A stretch of 64,000 bases of DNA from CAXXOK01 sp963675655 (lineage in GTDB: Bacteria > Bacillota > Clostridia > Christensenellales > Aristaeellaceae), in the NCBI GenBank assembly GCA_963675655.1, contig OY776489.1:1054001-1118000 (forward strand). Reading direction: 5' to 3'. Both the position numbers and the translations under genes were made by a program. Numbering within the stretch: the first letter of the stretch is position 1; each line of letters starts with the position of its first letter. Shown here in pieces: positions 9,129 through 18,164 of the stretch. Under the pieces are notes generated by a model, which saw only the letters and a list, made by a program, of their open reading frames with translations, was not told the DNA's origin and did not search any database.

Positions 9129-9487
9129 AGCTGCCTGCAAGGGGCAAAATGCTTTACCTTATTGTTAAACGGCCCGCCCACTTAACGGCTGACAATACAG
9201 GTAAGCAAGGGAGGGTGGGTAATAACGTTTTCTTGTCCATCAGGGATACCCGTTGCCATCCCATAGCCGATCACGCTGATTGGGCTTTTTAAGCGGACTG
9301 GTAGATCTATACGATGCTTTCTCCGGCTTTACGTACAAACGCGTGCCTCGGCAGCATTCCCCGGTATACGGGAAAGCGGCCAAGACACGCGTTTACCATA
9401 TAAAATCCTGATTGCAAGGGCTTTCCGGCATGTGATGAACCCATAAACCCGCGCGGTATTCTCGCGTGCCTTTGTCCTGCTAACCCT
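9129..9487. other. Intergenic region with a long imperfect hairpin, otherwise empty
   Basis: No gene, tRNA or clear promoter was found. Its one structure is an inverted repeat: AAACGCGTG (9337-9345) and CACGCGTTT (9386-9394) are perfectly complementary, with further partial pairing inward (CTCGGC with GCGGCCAAG). There is no T-run on either side, so it is not a standard terminator, although it lies downstream of the minus-strand actin-like gene. Confidence 0.45.
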
Positions 9488-12400
9488 TTAAATCTCCCAC
9501 AGCCGCTTCATGGCGGCGAAGGCGCGCACATAGCCGCCGAATTCGTCGCCGTCGGTTAGCTCGTTATCCAGTATGGTTTCCAGCTCAATTTCCGCCGATG
9601 TTTTCAGCCGCAGGCTTTGCACCCCGCCCGCGCGCTCAAACGCGCGCCCCAGCAGCTTCTCTCCCGCCTGCGGGAAAGCGGCGTAAAACGCCTGCAAATA
9701 TTCCTTGAGCAAATTACGGCGTTCCCCGGCCATGAGGGCCTGCGTATCGGCAAATACGCCGTCGCCCTGCACGCTGCTGCGCAGGCGCGTATCGTCCGCC
9801 AGCAGCCCGCGCGCGACCTCCTGCTTGGGGTGGCGGCTTTGCACCAGCAGCAGTTCTTCCACCGGGTGCGTATCGCTCAAGCCTGATAGTGCAAGGCTGA
9901 ACAGCTTGCCCCGCGTTTCCCGGTCGAACACCTTCAAGAATTGTCCGCCGTTGCCCGCCACGCAAATTTCCATGCGGGGGCTGAGCAGCGCGCGCGTATC
10001 CTCCCGCTGCTCGCAGCGGTCCAGCAGCTCGCCGCACAGGCGGAACAGGAACCCGAAGTTGAGCAGCAGCAGGCTTTCCAACATACTTACCCGCCCTTCG
10101 CCGCGTATGGACGCCATCACGTCGGAAATAGCTTCGCTGTGACGGGCGAAAAAGGAATCCAGCAGGAACACGTTTTTCTGGCGCATCCGCAGGCTGTTTT
10201 GCCCGGCCACAAACGAGCGGATCATGTCCCCCACCAGCGCACGCAGCTCGGCGGGCGCATCCGCAAAGTCGGTTTCAAACGCTTCGCGGCGGCGCGCCGA
10301 AAGCGAGTCGAACAATATCTGCCGGCAGCCCAGCAGCAGCGAGGCTTCTACGGCGGCCTGTGCGCCCCCGCCCAGCCATACGCTCATATCCGTAGTGCTG
10401 CCGCCCACATCCATGTTTAAAAATCCACTGCGGGTGTTGACCTCGTTACGGCTGCGGAAGTACAAACCGTCAGCCGTATTTTCGCTGGCAAAGAGCACAG
10501 GGGGCATATCCGCACTCAAAGGTACGCCGGTGTCGGCGGCGGTTTCTTTGGCCAGCGCGCGCGCCATATCCAAATACGCTTCCTGCCGGTACAGCGGCAT
10601 GGCATTGGGCATGGAAACGCGCCAGCTCAGCGATGGCGAGCCTGCCAGCCGCGCGGCCAGCGCCGCTTGCAGCATCACCTGCTTGAGGAACAGGCGCAGG
10701 CACCGAACCACATGGGGCTCTTCGCTCCATTTAAGGTCGTAATACAAGGCGTTGGGGTTTTTGCCCAGCAGCGCGTTCAAATCGGGCGGATAGTAAATAT
10801 GCCCGTCCAGCAGCGGCGCAATCCACTGCTTTTCGTCGTCGGTAAACATATCCATAGCGCTGACAAAGGTGGACGGGTGCTGCGGGTCCAGGCCGATGGT
10901 TTCGGGAATAAACTCGTCCGCCAGCAGGCGGTCATCCTCCATGCGGGCGTGCAGCAATGTTTTCAGCAACGCGGCGGGCAGTTCCGCCGGGCGCAGCTGC
11001 TCGCCCTGCCGCAGCATTACGGTAGTAGCGTTGGATCCAAAATCCACCGCAACGGCAGCCGCCGACTCCCGCTTGAGCTGTAAAATCGTTTCCTCGTTGG
11101 GCAGCGCGCCAAGGCTGATAGTGCCGCGCGACAGCGCTACATACAGCGGCCAGTGGCGGATGCGCGCCGTTTGCCAGCGGTGCGTAAACGCCTGCCCCTC
11201 GCTGCCGCTGACCGCCTGATGCGGCTCGCCCTGCGCCCAGCCCGCCTCGGCAGGCACCAGCACATCCACCGCGCCGGTTTGCTGCGCCAGCACGAAGTAC
11301 GCCATCCATTGCCCGGCGGAAAGGCGCGCCGCTGGCCAGCAGCGCACCGCGGGCAGCTGCTCCGTTGCCACCCGCACCGCCACGCCCCCGGTGTACGCCG
11401 TACCCGGCGTATACTCCCGGACGAGGACAATTTCGTTATTCATCACGGCTTCGCCGTTGTGCCGCTTGCTGGTCAGCGTCATCTGTGCGCGCAGTACGCG
11501 CCCGTTTTGCCCGTCGATATACGCAAAGCGGAACGATTGGGCAGGCAGGCGCGGCCGCGCCGCATCATCGCCCAGCTCTTCAGCTGTGCGTGTAAGCCAA
11601 AGCGCCAGTTTGGGGCCGATGGGCGGCACAGCGTACAGGTTTTCCGCGCCCTGCACGGCGCAATGCGCTGTCAGCGCGGGATCATTAAAAGGGGATGCGC
11701 CCTCGCACAGCAAAAGGCAATCCGAAAATGCCTCCGCCAGTGTGCCGGTATCGGCAAGCCCCACCATTTCCTGCGCCAGCTCCGCCAAGGTGGAGGGCAC
11801 GTTATCCAGCGGCAATTGCAGCGTCAGCGAGCGATCCCCCGCCTCGCGGAAGCTGCCCAGTTTGTTGCTCCAGTACCGAAGCAGCTCGATCACCTTACGG
11901 CTTGCGCGGTGATCTACGCCCGAAAGCCCCGTCATATGGTTGCTCAGCTCCACAAAGCGGCGTGCCACGGCGCGATTCCACACGCCGTTGTATTGCAGCG
12001 GCAGGGTAAGCTCCGCCCACAGCTGCTTAAGTGTTTGCGTTTCCTCCGGCGTGTTGGCCGGTTCCAGCAGGTAACGGGGCGACGCGACGGCAAAGGGCTT
12101 GCCGTGAAAATCGTACGTAATCACCTTCGCGCCGGAAAACTCCGGCGGCACATCCGCAAGGCCGCCGGCAAACCAGCGCAGCAGCACGTTACGGGTCAAC
12201 TCTTCCTGCGAAAAGGCGATCTCCCGCCGGGTCACGCCCGGCAGACGGCTCACCTCATAGAGGCCGTACACCGCAAGCGCGCGAATGTACAGCTCCGTTT
12301 TTGCGTTCGCATCGCCCGCCTCCAGCCGCTCGCGCCAGGAGGAACGCAGCGTTTGCAAATCGTCGATATACCGGTCGATCAGCCCGCTCAGGCTCGCATC

Positions 12401-13126
12401 CGCCGAGTACAGGGGGCTGCCCAACTCCACACGCTCGCCCAGCGCCTGCAAAAAGCGCAGATGCTGTACCAGCCGGGCGCGGTCGGCCTCGTCCAGATAG
12501 GCGCAAGGATCGTCAAAGCGCTGCTCATCGCGCAGATACCAACGCACGCACTGCGGCAGCAGCGCGGATAAATCGCCGGAGTTGGCGGCAGGGGCAAGCG
12601 CGACCGTAGGCGACAGCATGCCAATGGCCTTGCGCTCGGGCACGCCGTCGCGCTGGGTGGAAAGCACAAAAAGCCGCAGGCCGAACGCCAGCCGCCGGGG
12701 CGGGAGCGCCGCGCGCACCCCGCGGATAAACGTATGCCCCGTCAGCATTTCTTCGCACGTCAGCTCCGGCCAGGTATCATCCTTCGTCCAGCCGTCCCAC
12801 AATAAAACCAGCGCAAGCACGGCACGCCAGTCGATCATCTCCTGATGGCTCATGGCTTCTTGGTGGGGCAAACGCATCAGGCGGCGCAGCTGCGCCTCGC
12901 CCGCGAGCACATCCGGGATGGAATAGCCCACATCCTCACCCTCGGTGTGGATATTCATGGCGAAGCTTTCCAGCCACTCGTGCGGTTTGCGGCTGCCATC
13001 GCTCACGATGCCCGCCTGCGTCTGGTACCCGGTATGGAAGCCCTCCTCCATATCCGGCAGCAGGGTCATATAGGTTGTTTTTTTATCCAACTCCGCCTTG
13101 CGGGGGTCTTGCTTGCTGCGTTTCAT
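9488..13126 (-). CDS. Giant protein with C-terminal actin/Hsp70-type ATPase domain
   Basis: The product is 1212 residues, cytosolic by lack of signal or membrane helices. Residues 1-680 match nothing I recognise. The C-terminal half has the actin-superfamily nucleotide site: phosphate-1 loop VDFGSNATT (D695), phosphate-2 loop MDVGGSTTDMS (D906) and an adenosine-type loop VAGNGGQF (about 1056). ATP binding and hydrolysis are therefore likely. Its start overlaps the stop of the tubulin-like gene by four bases (ATGA), so the two are translationally coupled and probably made in fixed ratio; AGGAGGA precedes the ATG. Pairing of an actin-fold with a tubulin-fold protein suggests a filament or membrane-associated machine. 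SrfB-like proteins share a similar general idea, but I cannot assign it to them. Confidence 0.7.
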   Translation of the reverse strand: MKRSKQDPRKAELDKKTTYMTLLPDMEEGFHTGYQTQAGIVSDGSRKPHEWLESFAMNIHTEGEDVGYSIPDVLAGEAQLRRLMRLPHQEAMSHQEMIDWRAVLALVLLWDGWTKDDTWPELTCEEMLTGHTFIRGVRAALPPRRLAFGLRLFVLSTQRDGVPERKAIGMLSPTVALAPAANSGDLSALLPQCVRWYLRDEQRFDDPCAYLDEADRARLVQHLRFLQALGERVELGSPLYSADASLSGLIDRYIDDLQTLRSSWRERLEAGDANAKTELYIRALAVYGLYEVSRLPGVTRREIAFSQEELTRNVLLRWFAGGLADVPPEFSGAKVITYDFHGKPFAVASPRYLLEPANTPEETQTLKQLWAELTLPLQYNGVWNRAVARRFVELSNHMTGLSGVDHRASRKVIELLRYWSNKLGSFREAGDRSLTLQLPLDNVPSTLAELAQEMVGLADTGTLAEAFSDCLLLCEGASPFNDPALTAHCAVQGAENLYAVPPIGPKLALWLTRTAEELGDDAARPRLPAQSFRFAYIDGQNGRVLRAQMTLTSKRHNGEAVMNNEIVLVREYTPGTAYTGGVAVRVATEQLPAVRCWPAARLSAGQWMAYFVLAQQTGAVDVLVPAEAGWAQGEPHQAVSGSEGQAFTHRWQTARIRHWPLYVALSRGTISLGALPNEETILQLKRESAAAVAVDFGSNATTVMLRQGEQLRPAELPAALLKTLLHARMEDDRLLADEFIPETIGLDPQHPSTFVSAMDMFTDDEKQWIAPLLDGHIYYPPDLNALLGKNPNALYYDLKWSEEPHVVRCLRLFLKQVMLQAALAARLAGSPSLSWRVSMPNAMPLYRQEAYLDMARALAKETAADTGVPLSADMPPVLFASENTADGLYFRSRNEVNTRSGFLNMDVGGSTTDMSVWLGGGAQAAVEASLLLGCRQILFDSLSARRREAFETDFADAPAELRALVGDMIRSFVAGQNSLRMRQKNVFLLDSFFARHSEAISDVMASIRGEGRVSMLESLLLLNFGFLFRLCGELLDRCEQREDTRALLSPRMEICVAGNGGQFLKVFDRETRGKLFSLALSGLSDTHPVEELLLVQSRHPKQEVARGLLADDTRLRSSVQGDGVFADTQALMAGERRNLLKEYLQAFYAAFPQAGEKLLGRAFERAGGVQSLRLKTSAEIELETILDNELTDGDEFGGYVRAFAAMKRLWEI

Positions 13127-14760
13127 CGGCCATCCTCCTCCATTACCACGGCCAGCAGCGCCGCCGTAAACGCGGCAAAGGCGGCCTTAGGGTCGGCGCC
13201 CGTATCCTGCGCACTGCCGCCGCCCAGCCCCGCCACCGCCTGCGCGGCGGTTACCCGGTCGGGCACCGGCTGAAGGACGATGTGCGAAAAATCATGCCAC
13301 AGGCCGCGGCGCAGCGCCTCCATAATGCGCGCGTCACGCCGGGTCTCCTCCATGCCGTACAGCGCCAGCAGCTCGTGTAAATCCCCCACAATCGCGGGGT
13401 GGAACAGCCCGTTGCGCTGCTGGGGCGGTTTGGCGGGCGGCAGCGTACCCAGCACCTGCCAGACCCAGTTGGTGTAAAAGGCCAATAGCTTGTATAGGGA
13501 GTCGATCAGCTTTTCCAACTGCGCACGCTGGGCGGCGCTAAAACGGCGAACGCCGTAAAAATACGCCGTCCAATAGTTGACCGTGCGGGACAGGCGGCGG
13601 TCATCGCTGCGGATGCAGGCGCGCAGCGTGGGGTAACATTCGCCGAAAAACAGCGCCGACGCTTTGAGCAGCCCGCCGAAGGCACGGTGGTACAGGGCGC
13701 TTTCCTTATCAAAGCAATCCCAGCTGACGTTGCCGGAATGCCACTGGTAATAATAACAGTCCATGTTGTGCGCATCCACCCCCCGGAAGCCCGTGCGGTA
13801 AAACGCGGCGACCATGCGGGTGGAAAGCCACTCCAGCAGGTGGGCGTCGTTTTCCTGGCTTTGGGAACCGGTGGAGTAAATGCGGGTCTGGGTAAACGCT
13901 TCGCGGGGCAAGCCCAGCAGATATAACACATCGTAAATACCGCGGGTATCTTCCTCGCTGGAACGCACCATGCCCTCCATGCCGTAGTATTGCAGGGCGG
14001 TGCGCGCTTTATCCAAAAAGGTGGAGGATTTCACCACGATTTCTTCCGTCTCGTCCACCGTGGCGGGCGGCACCTCGTAATAGGGCAGCATCAACACAGC
14101 CGACAGCAGGAAATGATCGGCAAAGGCGGTAAAGCGGTCGTGCAGGTAGCGCGATACGCTGGGGATGCCGCTGGCACCCGTGCCCCCGAAAATGGAGCCA
14201 ACCAGCATCACACGCACGGTTTCCCCGGCTTCCAGTTCGCGCTGCATGCGCTTTAGCAGCTCCACCATTTCGTCCGGCTGGCCTTCGGCGGCCATATCAT
14301 CCAGCGAGCCGAGCATGTCGGCAAAGAACAACACGCCCAAATCCGGATGCCCGCGGAATCCCTCGCTGTACTCCAGCTTGGCCTCGGTCGCGGAAAACAA
14401 GCTGTTGGCCAGCAGCCGATCCTGCCGATGGTTCAGGGTCATATCGTCCACGGAGGCGGCACGGCGCGCCAAATCCATATTCCAGCGCTGTACGTTCAAT
14501 GCCGTATGAAAACCGCGGCGCGAAACGCCAGAGGCTTCAAAAGCCTCACGCACCTGCTCGTAATGCTCGGCGGCCTGCTTGGCGCGCGTGGTATTGCCGC
14601 AAGCCGCGTCCACATCCACAATCAAAGCGTTTACGGCGGGCAGCGGCACGTGGCGGCCGTCCGCCTCCACGGTGTACAGCGCATCTGCCGCGCAGGCGTA
14701 TACCATGGCCTCCAGCACCTTGTTGCCGGTGCCGCCAATCGCAATCAGGTAATAGGACAT
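13123..14760 (-). CDS. Tubulin/FtsZ-like GTPase (Tubulin_2 type)
   Basis: The product is a 545-residue tubulin-superfamily protein. The N-terminal nucleotide loop is YYLIAIGGTGNK (G9-G12), and the tubulin signature loop is FGGTGASG (192-198), inside VMLVGSIFGGTGASGI. In FtsZ and tubulin the equivalent GGGTG[ST]G loop binds GTP phosphates. The rest, about 350 residues, is much longer than the FtsZ C-terminal domain and is mostly helical. The start is the ATG at 14760, with GAGGAGG directly upstream; an upstream in-frame ATG at 14793 lacks this. The stop overlaps the start of the actin-like gene. The Pfam Tubulin_2 family fits in layout. Polymerisation is inferred from the family only. Confidence 0.75.
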   Translation of the reverse strand: MSYYLIAIGGTGNKVLEAMVYACAADALYTVEADGRHVPLPAVNALIVDVDAACGNTTRAKQAAEHYEQVREAFEASGVSRRGFHTALNVQRWNMDLARRAASVDDMTLNHRQDRLLANSLFSATEAKLEYSEGFRGHPDLGVLFFADMLGSLDDMAAEGQPDEMVELLKRMQRELEAGETVRVMLVGSIFGGTGASGIPSVSRYLHDRFTAFADHFLLSAVLMLPYYEVPPATVDETEEIVVKSSTFLDKARTALQYYGMEGMVRSSEEDTRGIYDVLYLLGLPREAFTQTRIYSTGSQSQENDAHLLEWLSTRMVAAFYRTGFRGVDAHNMDCYYYQWHSGNVSWDCFDKESALYHRAFGGLLKASALFFGECYPTLRACIRSDDRRLSRTVNYWTAYFYGVRRFSAAQRAQLEKLIDSLYKLLAFYTNWVWQVLGTLPPAKPPQQRNGLFHPAIVGDLHELLALYGMEETRRDARIMEALRRGLWHDFSHIVLQPVPDRVTAAQAVAGLGGGSAQDTGADPKAAFAAFTAALLAVVMEEDGR

Positions 14761-14836
14761 AGTGCCTCCTCTATCGGGTCTGCCCCGCGCCAAACGGAGC
14801 AGCGCATGTATACGTAATCAACAAAAGCAGCGAGAA

Positions 14837-14980
14837 ACCGTTCCCCTTCTCCCAACCCCGAAGTATCCCCGCAGGGGGAGGATAGCAGCGAATCTTGTTC
14901 CTTCATCCACACCCGGCCTGCAAATCACCAAGCCGCACCGTTCCCTTTCTCCTAGCCCCGAAGTATATCACCGCAGGGGA
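14837..14980. repeat. Direct repeat pair, spacing 100 bp
   Basis: Two copies of a segment of about 43 bases start at 14837 and 14937. Both share ACCGTTCCC, TTCTCC and CCCCGAAGTAT, and end in a GCAGGGG that can pair with the CCCC to make a short hairpin. Copies differ at several positions. Confidence 0.6.
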
Positions 14981-15035
14981 ATGATGGAGGCAGACCCCGC
15001 GTGAATCTGGAGCGAATTTTCTTCAGATTGCGCTT
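14981..15035. repeat. Inverted partial copy of the 85-bp repeat
   Basis: The stretch beginning ATGATGGAGGCAGACCCCGC is close to the reverse complement of the repeat's GCGGGGGATGCCTCCATCAT segment, and continues with a match to the complement of GAAATTCGC. It faces the tandem copies that begin at 15059, so long-range pairing is possible. Confidence 0.55.
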
Positions 15036-15058
15036 GCGGAATCCGAAGTAGTAGCAGC

Positions 15059-15313
15059 GCTACGTCGAGGATTCTAAAAGCGTGAGATGATGGAAATTCG
15101 CCCGGTGACACGCGGGGGATGCTTCCATCGTTTTCATGCAAAAGCTACGTCGAGGATTCTAAAAACGTGAGATGATAGAAATTCGCCCGGTGACATGCGG
15201 GGGATGCCTCCATCATTTTCATGCAAAAGCTACGTCGAGGATTCTAAAAGCGTGAGATGATGGAAATTCGCCCGGTGACATGCGGGGGATGCCTCCATCA
15301 TTCTCATGCAAAT
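15059..15313. repeat. Three tandem 85-bp hairpin-forming repeats
   Basis: Units begin with GCTACGTCGAGGATTCTAAA at 15059, 15144 and 15229, an exact 85-bp period with a few substitutions per copy. Each unit contains a near-perfect inverted repeat: GCGTGAGATGATGGA against TCCATCATTCTCATGC, one bulge. The array separates the membrane-protein gene from the tubulin-like gene. Confidence 0.85.
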
Positions 15314-15327
15314 TCTCCTGCAAAGAG

Positions 15328-15954
15328 TTACAGGCGCTTGAAGAACGCGTGCTTGCCGGAAATGGCAGGCGGCGCGGCCAGCCGGAAGCATACCCACGCT
15401 GCCAGCGGCGGGAGGATGAAGCCGTTAAAGTAGAGGATGTAATCCCACGCCGTGCGGTTGGGAATCAGCCGCACGCCGACGGTGTATAACCCCAGTGCCA
15501 ATAGCGCGTTGACCAGCCAAATGCCAAACATGGACCAGCGGTAGCTGTGCACCGCGTGCAGTGTGGCACGCGCGGCCTGCCGGGGATGGCGGTAGGTAAC
15601 CCGCCAGAGCAGCTGCCACAGCAGCCCCACAGCCCAGCCCGTCGCCACCAGCGTCGCCACTACGGCGCGCCAGGTCATCTCCCGCGCAGCCAGCGCCGAG
15701 TATAACGCCCCGCCTTGAATCCCGGCGGTCAGCGAAGAGGATGTAACCACGTGGCGTATACTGTCCGGCAGTAAAAAGGGCAGGGCGGACAGGGTAACGG
15801 TAATATCCGGGGCGGTCCCAGCCAGCTTGTAGGGGTATAAATATAAAAGCCCCGCATAGGGAAGCAGCAACGCAATACCCCATGCCAGCGCGTAGCACAG
15901 GAATACTTTGGTGCGGTTATGGTATTTCAGTTTTGGGCGGGCGGCATTAACCAT
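15328..15954 (-). CDS. Four-helix membrane protein of the tubulin/actin cluster
   Basis: The product is a 208-residue integral membrane protein of no recognised family. Four hydrophobic helices are visible: VFLCYALAWGIALLLPYAGL (about 20-40), VVATLVATGWAVGLLWQLLW (about 100-120), WSMFGIWLVNALLALGLYTV (about 142-165) and YILYFNGFILPPLAAWVCF (about 175-195). A long loop of about 60 residues sits between the first two. Tails are basic. The start ATG at 15954 has AAAGGA upstream. It lies 43 bases after the lipoprotein gene on the same strand, so the two are likely cotranscribed. It is a plausible membrane anchor linking the external lipoprotein to the cytosolic filament-type proteins; that role is inference from gene order. 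Confidence 0.6.
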   Translation of the reverse strand: MVNAARPKLKYHNRTKVFLCYALAWGIALLLPYAGLLYLYPYKLAGTAPDITVTLSALPFLLPDSIRHVVTSSSLTAGIQGGALYSALAAREMTWRAVVATLVATGWAVGLLWQLLWRVTYRHPRQAARATLHAVHSYRWSMFGIWLVNALLALGLYTVGVRLIPNRTAWDYILYFNGFILPPLAAWVCFRLAAPPAISGKHAFFKRL

Positions 15955-15997
15955 GCACAGTCGTCCTTTCCTACTTGGTGGTACGTTGGCTCCGGCG

Positions 15998-18088
15998 TTA
16001 CACGCCGGGGATGAACACCTCAAATACGTAACGAATCAACGGGCGCGTTCCCTCCGCCGCCGCATCGCGGATTTGCGAGGTCAGCTCGGATAGGTGCACC
16101 AGCTTGTACACGGGTGGAAAATCCGGCACGATCAGGCTGTGGTATAGCTCGGTCGTGTACGGCCCCCACGCATGGCGGAACATCACCGGCAAAAGCCGGG
16201 AGCCGCGGTCGTACTCGGTCATGGCGGCAGTGAAGGTTTCCCACGTGTACACCTGCGTATCGGTAACCGAAACGCTTACGCTGTCTGCGCCGTCAATCCA
16301 CGGTACGGCCTGCCAGTCCACCTGCTCGCCGCTGCGGTCGGCCGACAGGCGCAGGCGGTAATATCCGGGCGCAAGCGCCGCGCCCTGCACTGTGAGGGTG
16401 CATACCAGCGCGCCGTTCTCAAGCGTAATACCGTCAAGCGTAAAGGCGGTTTGCGCGCCCGCATCGCCAAACAGGTACAGCGTATCGCGGTAGGCAATCA
16501 CCTGCTGCCCCGCTGCCTGCGCCGCCGCCTGATTCACCGGCGTGTTGGGCAGGGTTTGCGTAAGCGCGAGGGAGGCAATGGTTTCCAGTGTCGCGCTGGA
16601 AAGCGTGCTTACATCCAGTGTCGCACCGTTCGCCCCGGTTAAAAGCGGCAGGCGGATGGTCAGCGTGCTGGTTTGATCCGGCGAAAGGGTAAGCAGCGGC
16701 ACGTCGTTTGCGCCGGTTTGCACGGCGGCGGCAGTACCGTCCACCGTTACGCTTGCGCCGTCGGTGTGCTGGGTGGCGGTGCTCATGCTTGGGCGGGCGA
16801 TGATGGTAGATTGCCACGCAAAGGCAAACGGCTCCTGCGCAACGGTCTGCCCGGCGGCGGTATAGGTAAGCTCTCCGTTTTCGGGGCCGCGCGTGCCTTG
16901 CAGGGCGATGTCGCCCGCCAGCACCGTATCCAGCGTTTGCAGGTAGGTTTCCACTTGCAAACGCGTGCCAATGACCAGGGTAAGCACATGGCGCGGCATT
17001 ACGCCCAGATTCACAAACGTCTGCTTTTTCTCATTCAGTATCACGCGGCCCCATAAAAGCGGCTCGCTGAAGTCGGCGGTGGAGAAGGTGCTCATTTGCC
17101 CCATGTAATCGAGCTGAAAATCCACCAGCCCCACGCACAGCCCCAAATCGAACACGCCCAGCTGCGTAAGCGCCTGCTGGTAGTAAGCGATGGGCTGCCC
17201 GGCGTTGTCCGCACCTGTGGTTTTACGCACGGACGCGGTATCCACCGTGATAATGCTGAGTTTTGTCGTATCTACATTCGCAAGCGCTGAAAGCAGCGCG
17301 CATTGCTGCTCGTCGCGCCCCGGCTGCAAAATCAGGCTTTCATCCCCATCGGCAATGCCCGTGCTTTGCGCGCTCAGCGCATCGCTCATCGCCTGCGCAA
17401 GCGTTGGGTTTTCCAAATCGTAATCGTGCAGGGCGGGGATGCGGTTGAGCCAGTTGGCAGCGCCCAGCTCGTAAAAACTGCCGTCCATGGTTTCGCCCAC
17501 AAAGGTGGAAAACAGCGCGGCGTGGGTATCCACCGCCACGGTGTGCAGGTCGCGCCAGACCGACGTGCCCTGCGCATCGCCGGAGACCGGCAGGCCGTAG
17601 CGTTGCAGGTACGCATCGCTCATGGTTTCGTTGCCGTAGCGCAGGGTGCGCACATGGGTTTCGCCCGCAGCGGCCAGCAGATCGCGCAGCACATCCTCAT
17701 ACCAGCCGGTTTGGCTGCCGTAGTGGTAGTGGAAGCCGCCCTCGCGGTACTTACGCCCGTCGTGGGGGTAAATACTGTTGGTCTCTATATTGATGCCACC
17801 CATATTCTGCGTGCCGTCCAGCCACAAATCCACCGTGGCGTACGCAGCCCCGGCAGTCGGCACGGGCGTTTCTACTTCCGCGTCCGTATAGCTGTCAAAG
17901 GCTAGCAGCGAAAGGTTCGGCCCCGCGGCGCTTTCCTCTCCGGCAGTCGGCACGGCGGCCACCAGCGTATCCACCGCTGTGCAGGCCGTGCACAAAGCGC
18001 AAAGCGCAAGCAGCGTAAACAGCAGCACCGCGCGCCTGCCCCACGGCGTACGGGTAGCGGATCGGGGTCGCATGGCGTGGCGGCTCAT
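15998..18088 (-). CDS. Large lipoprotein with a possible vWA-like domain
   Basis: The product is a 696-residue exported protein. A basic start is followed by hydrophobic VLLFTLLALCALCTAC, giving a lipobox-like cleavage before C36, so it is probably a membrane-anchored lipoprotein. Near residue 85 the segment VDLWLDGTQNMGGIN looks like the first strand and metal-site loop of a von Willebrand A fold, though DGTQN deviates from the strict DxSxS. The C-terminal 350 residues look beta-rich (e.g. LSPDQTSTLTIRLPLL). AAAGGAG precedes the ATG. It is the first gene of the minus-strand cluster with the membrane, tubulin-like and actin-like genes; a terminator at 18165 separates it from dapL. The vWA reading is tentative. 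Confidence 0.55.
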   Translation of the reverse strand: MSRHAMRPRSATRTPWGRRAVLLFTLLALCALCTACTAVDTLVAAVPTAGEESAAGPNLSLLAFDSYTDAEVETPVPTAGAAYATVDLWLDGTQNMGGINIETNSIYPHDGRKYREGGFHYHYGSQTGWYEDVLRDLLAAAGETHVRTLRYGNETMSDAYLQRYGLPVSGDAQGTSVWRDLHTVAVDTHAALFSTFVGETMDGSFYELGAANWLNRIPALHDYDLENPTLAQAMSDALSAQSTGIADGDESLILQPGRDEQQCALLSALANVDTTKLSIITVDTASVRKTTGADNAGQPIAYYQQALTQLGVFDLGLCVGLVDFQLDYMGQMSTFSTADFSEPLLWGRVILNEKKQTFVNLGVMPRHVLTLVIGTRLQVETYLQTLDTVLAGDIALQGTRGPENGELTYTAAGQTVAQEPFAFAWQSTIIARPSMSTATQHTDGASVTVDGTAAAVQTGANDVPLLTLSPDQTSTLTIRLPLLTGANGATLDVSTLSSATLETIASLALTQTLPNTPVNQAAAQAAGQQVIAYRDTLYLFGDAGAQTAFTLDGITLENGALVCTLTVQGAALAPGYYRLRLSADRSGEQVDWQAVPWIDGADSVSVSVTDTQVYTWETFTAAMTEYDRGSRLLPVMFRHAWGPYTTELYHSLIVPDFPPVYKLVHLSELTSQIRDAAAEGTRPLIRYVFEVFIPGV

Positions 18089-18164
18089 GATAAATGCTCC
18101 TTTGCAAAGAAAATGCTAACGTATTGTATTCGCTTTCCAAAACCTTTTTCCCTTTCCGGCGCGG

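Larger units (their letters stand above)
14761..15327. other. Repeat-rich intergenic region inside the tubulin/actin cluster
   Basis: There is no gene in these 567 bases. They hold a 100-bp-spaced duplicate, an inverted repeat copy and three 85-bp tandem repeats, described separately. I see no convincing promoter for the tubulin-like gene, though the stretch just upstream of its ribosome-binding site (14761-14830) is free of repeats. Confidence 0.6.

Noticed and set aside
11153..12571. 472-residue plus-strand frame across the actin-like gene
   Set aside because: Arg/His-rich shadow without homology; it is opposite a gene with clear nucleotide-binding motifs.
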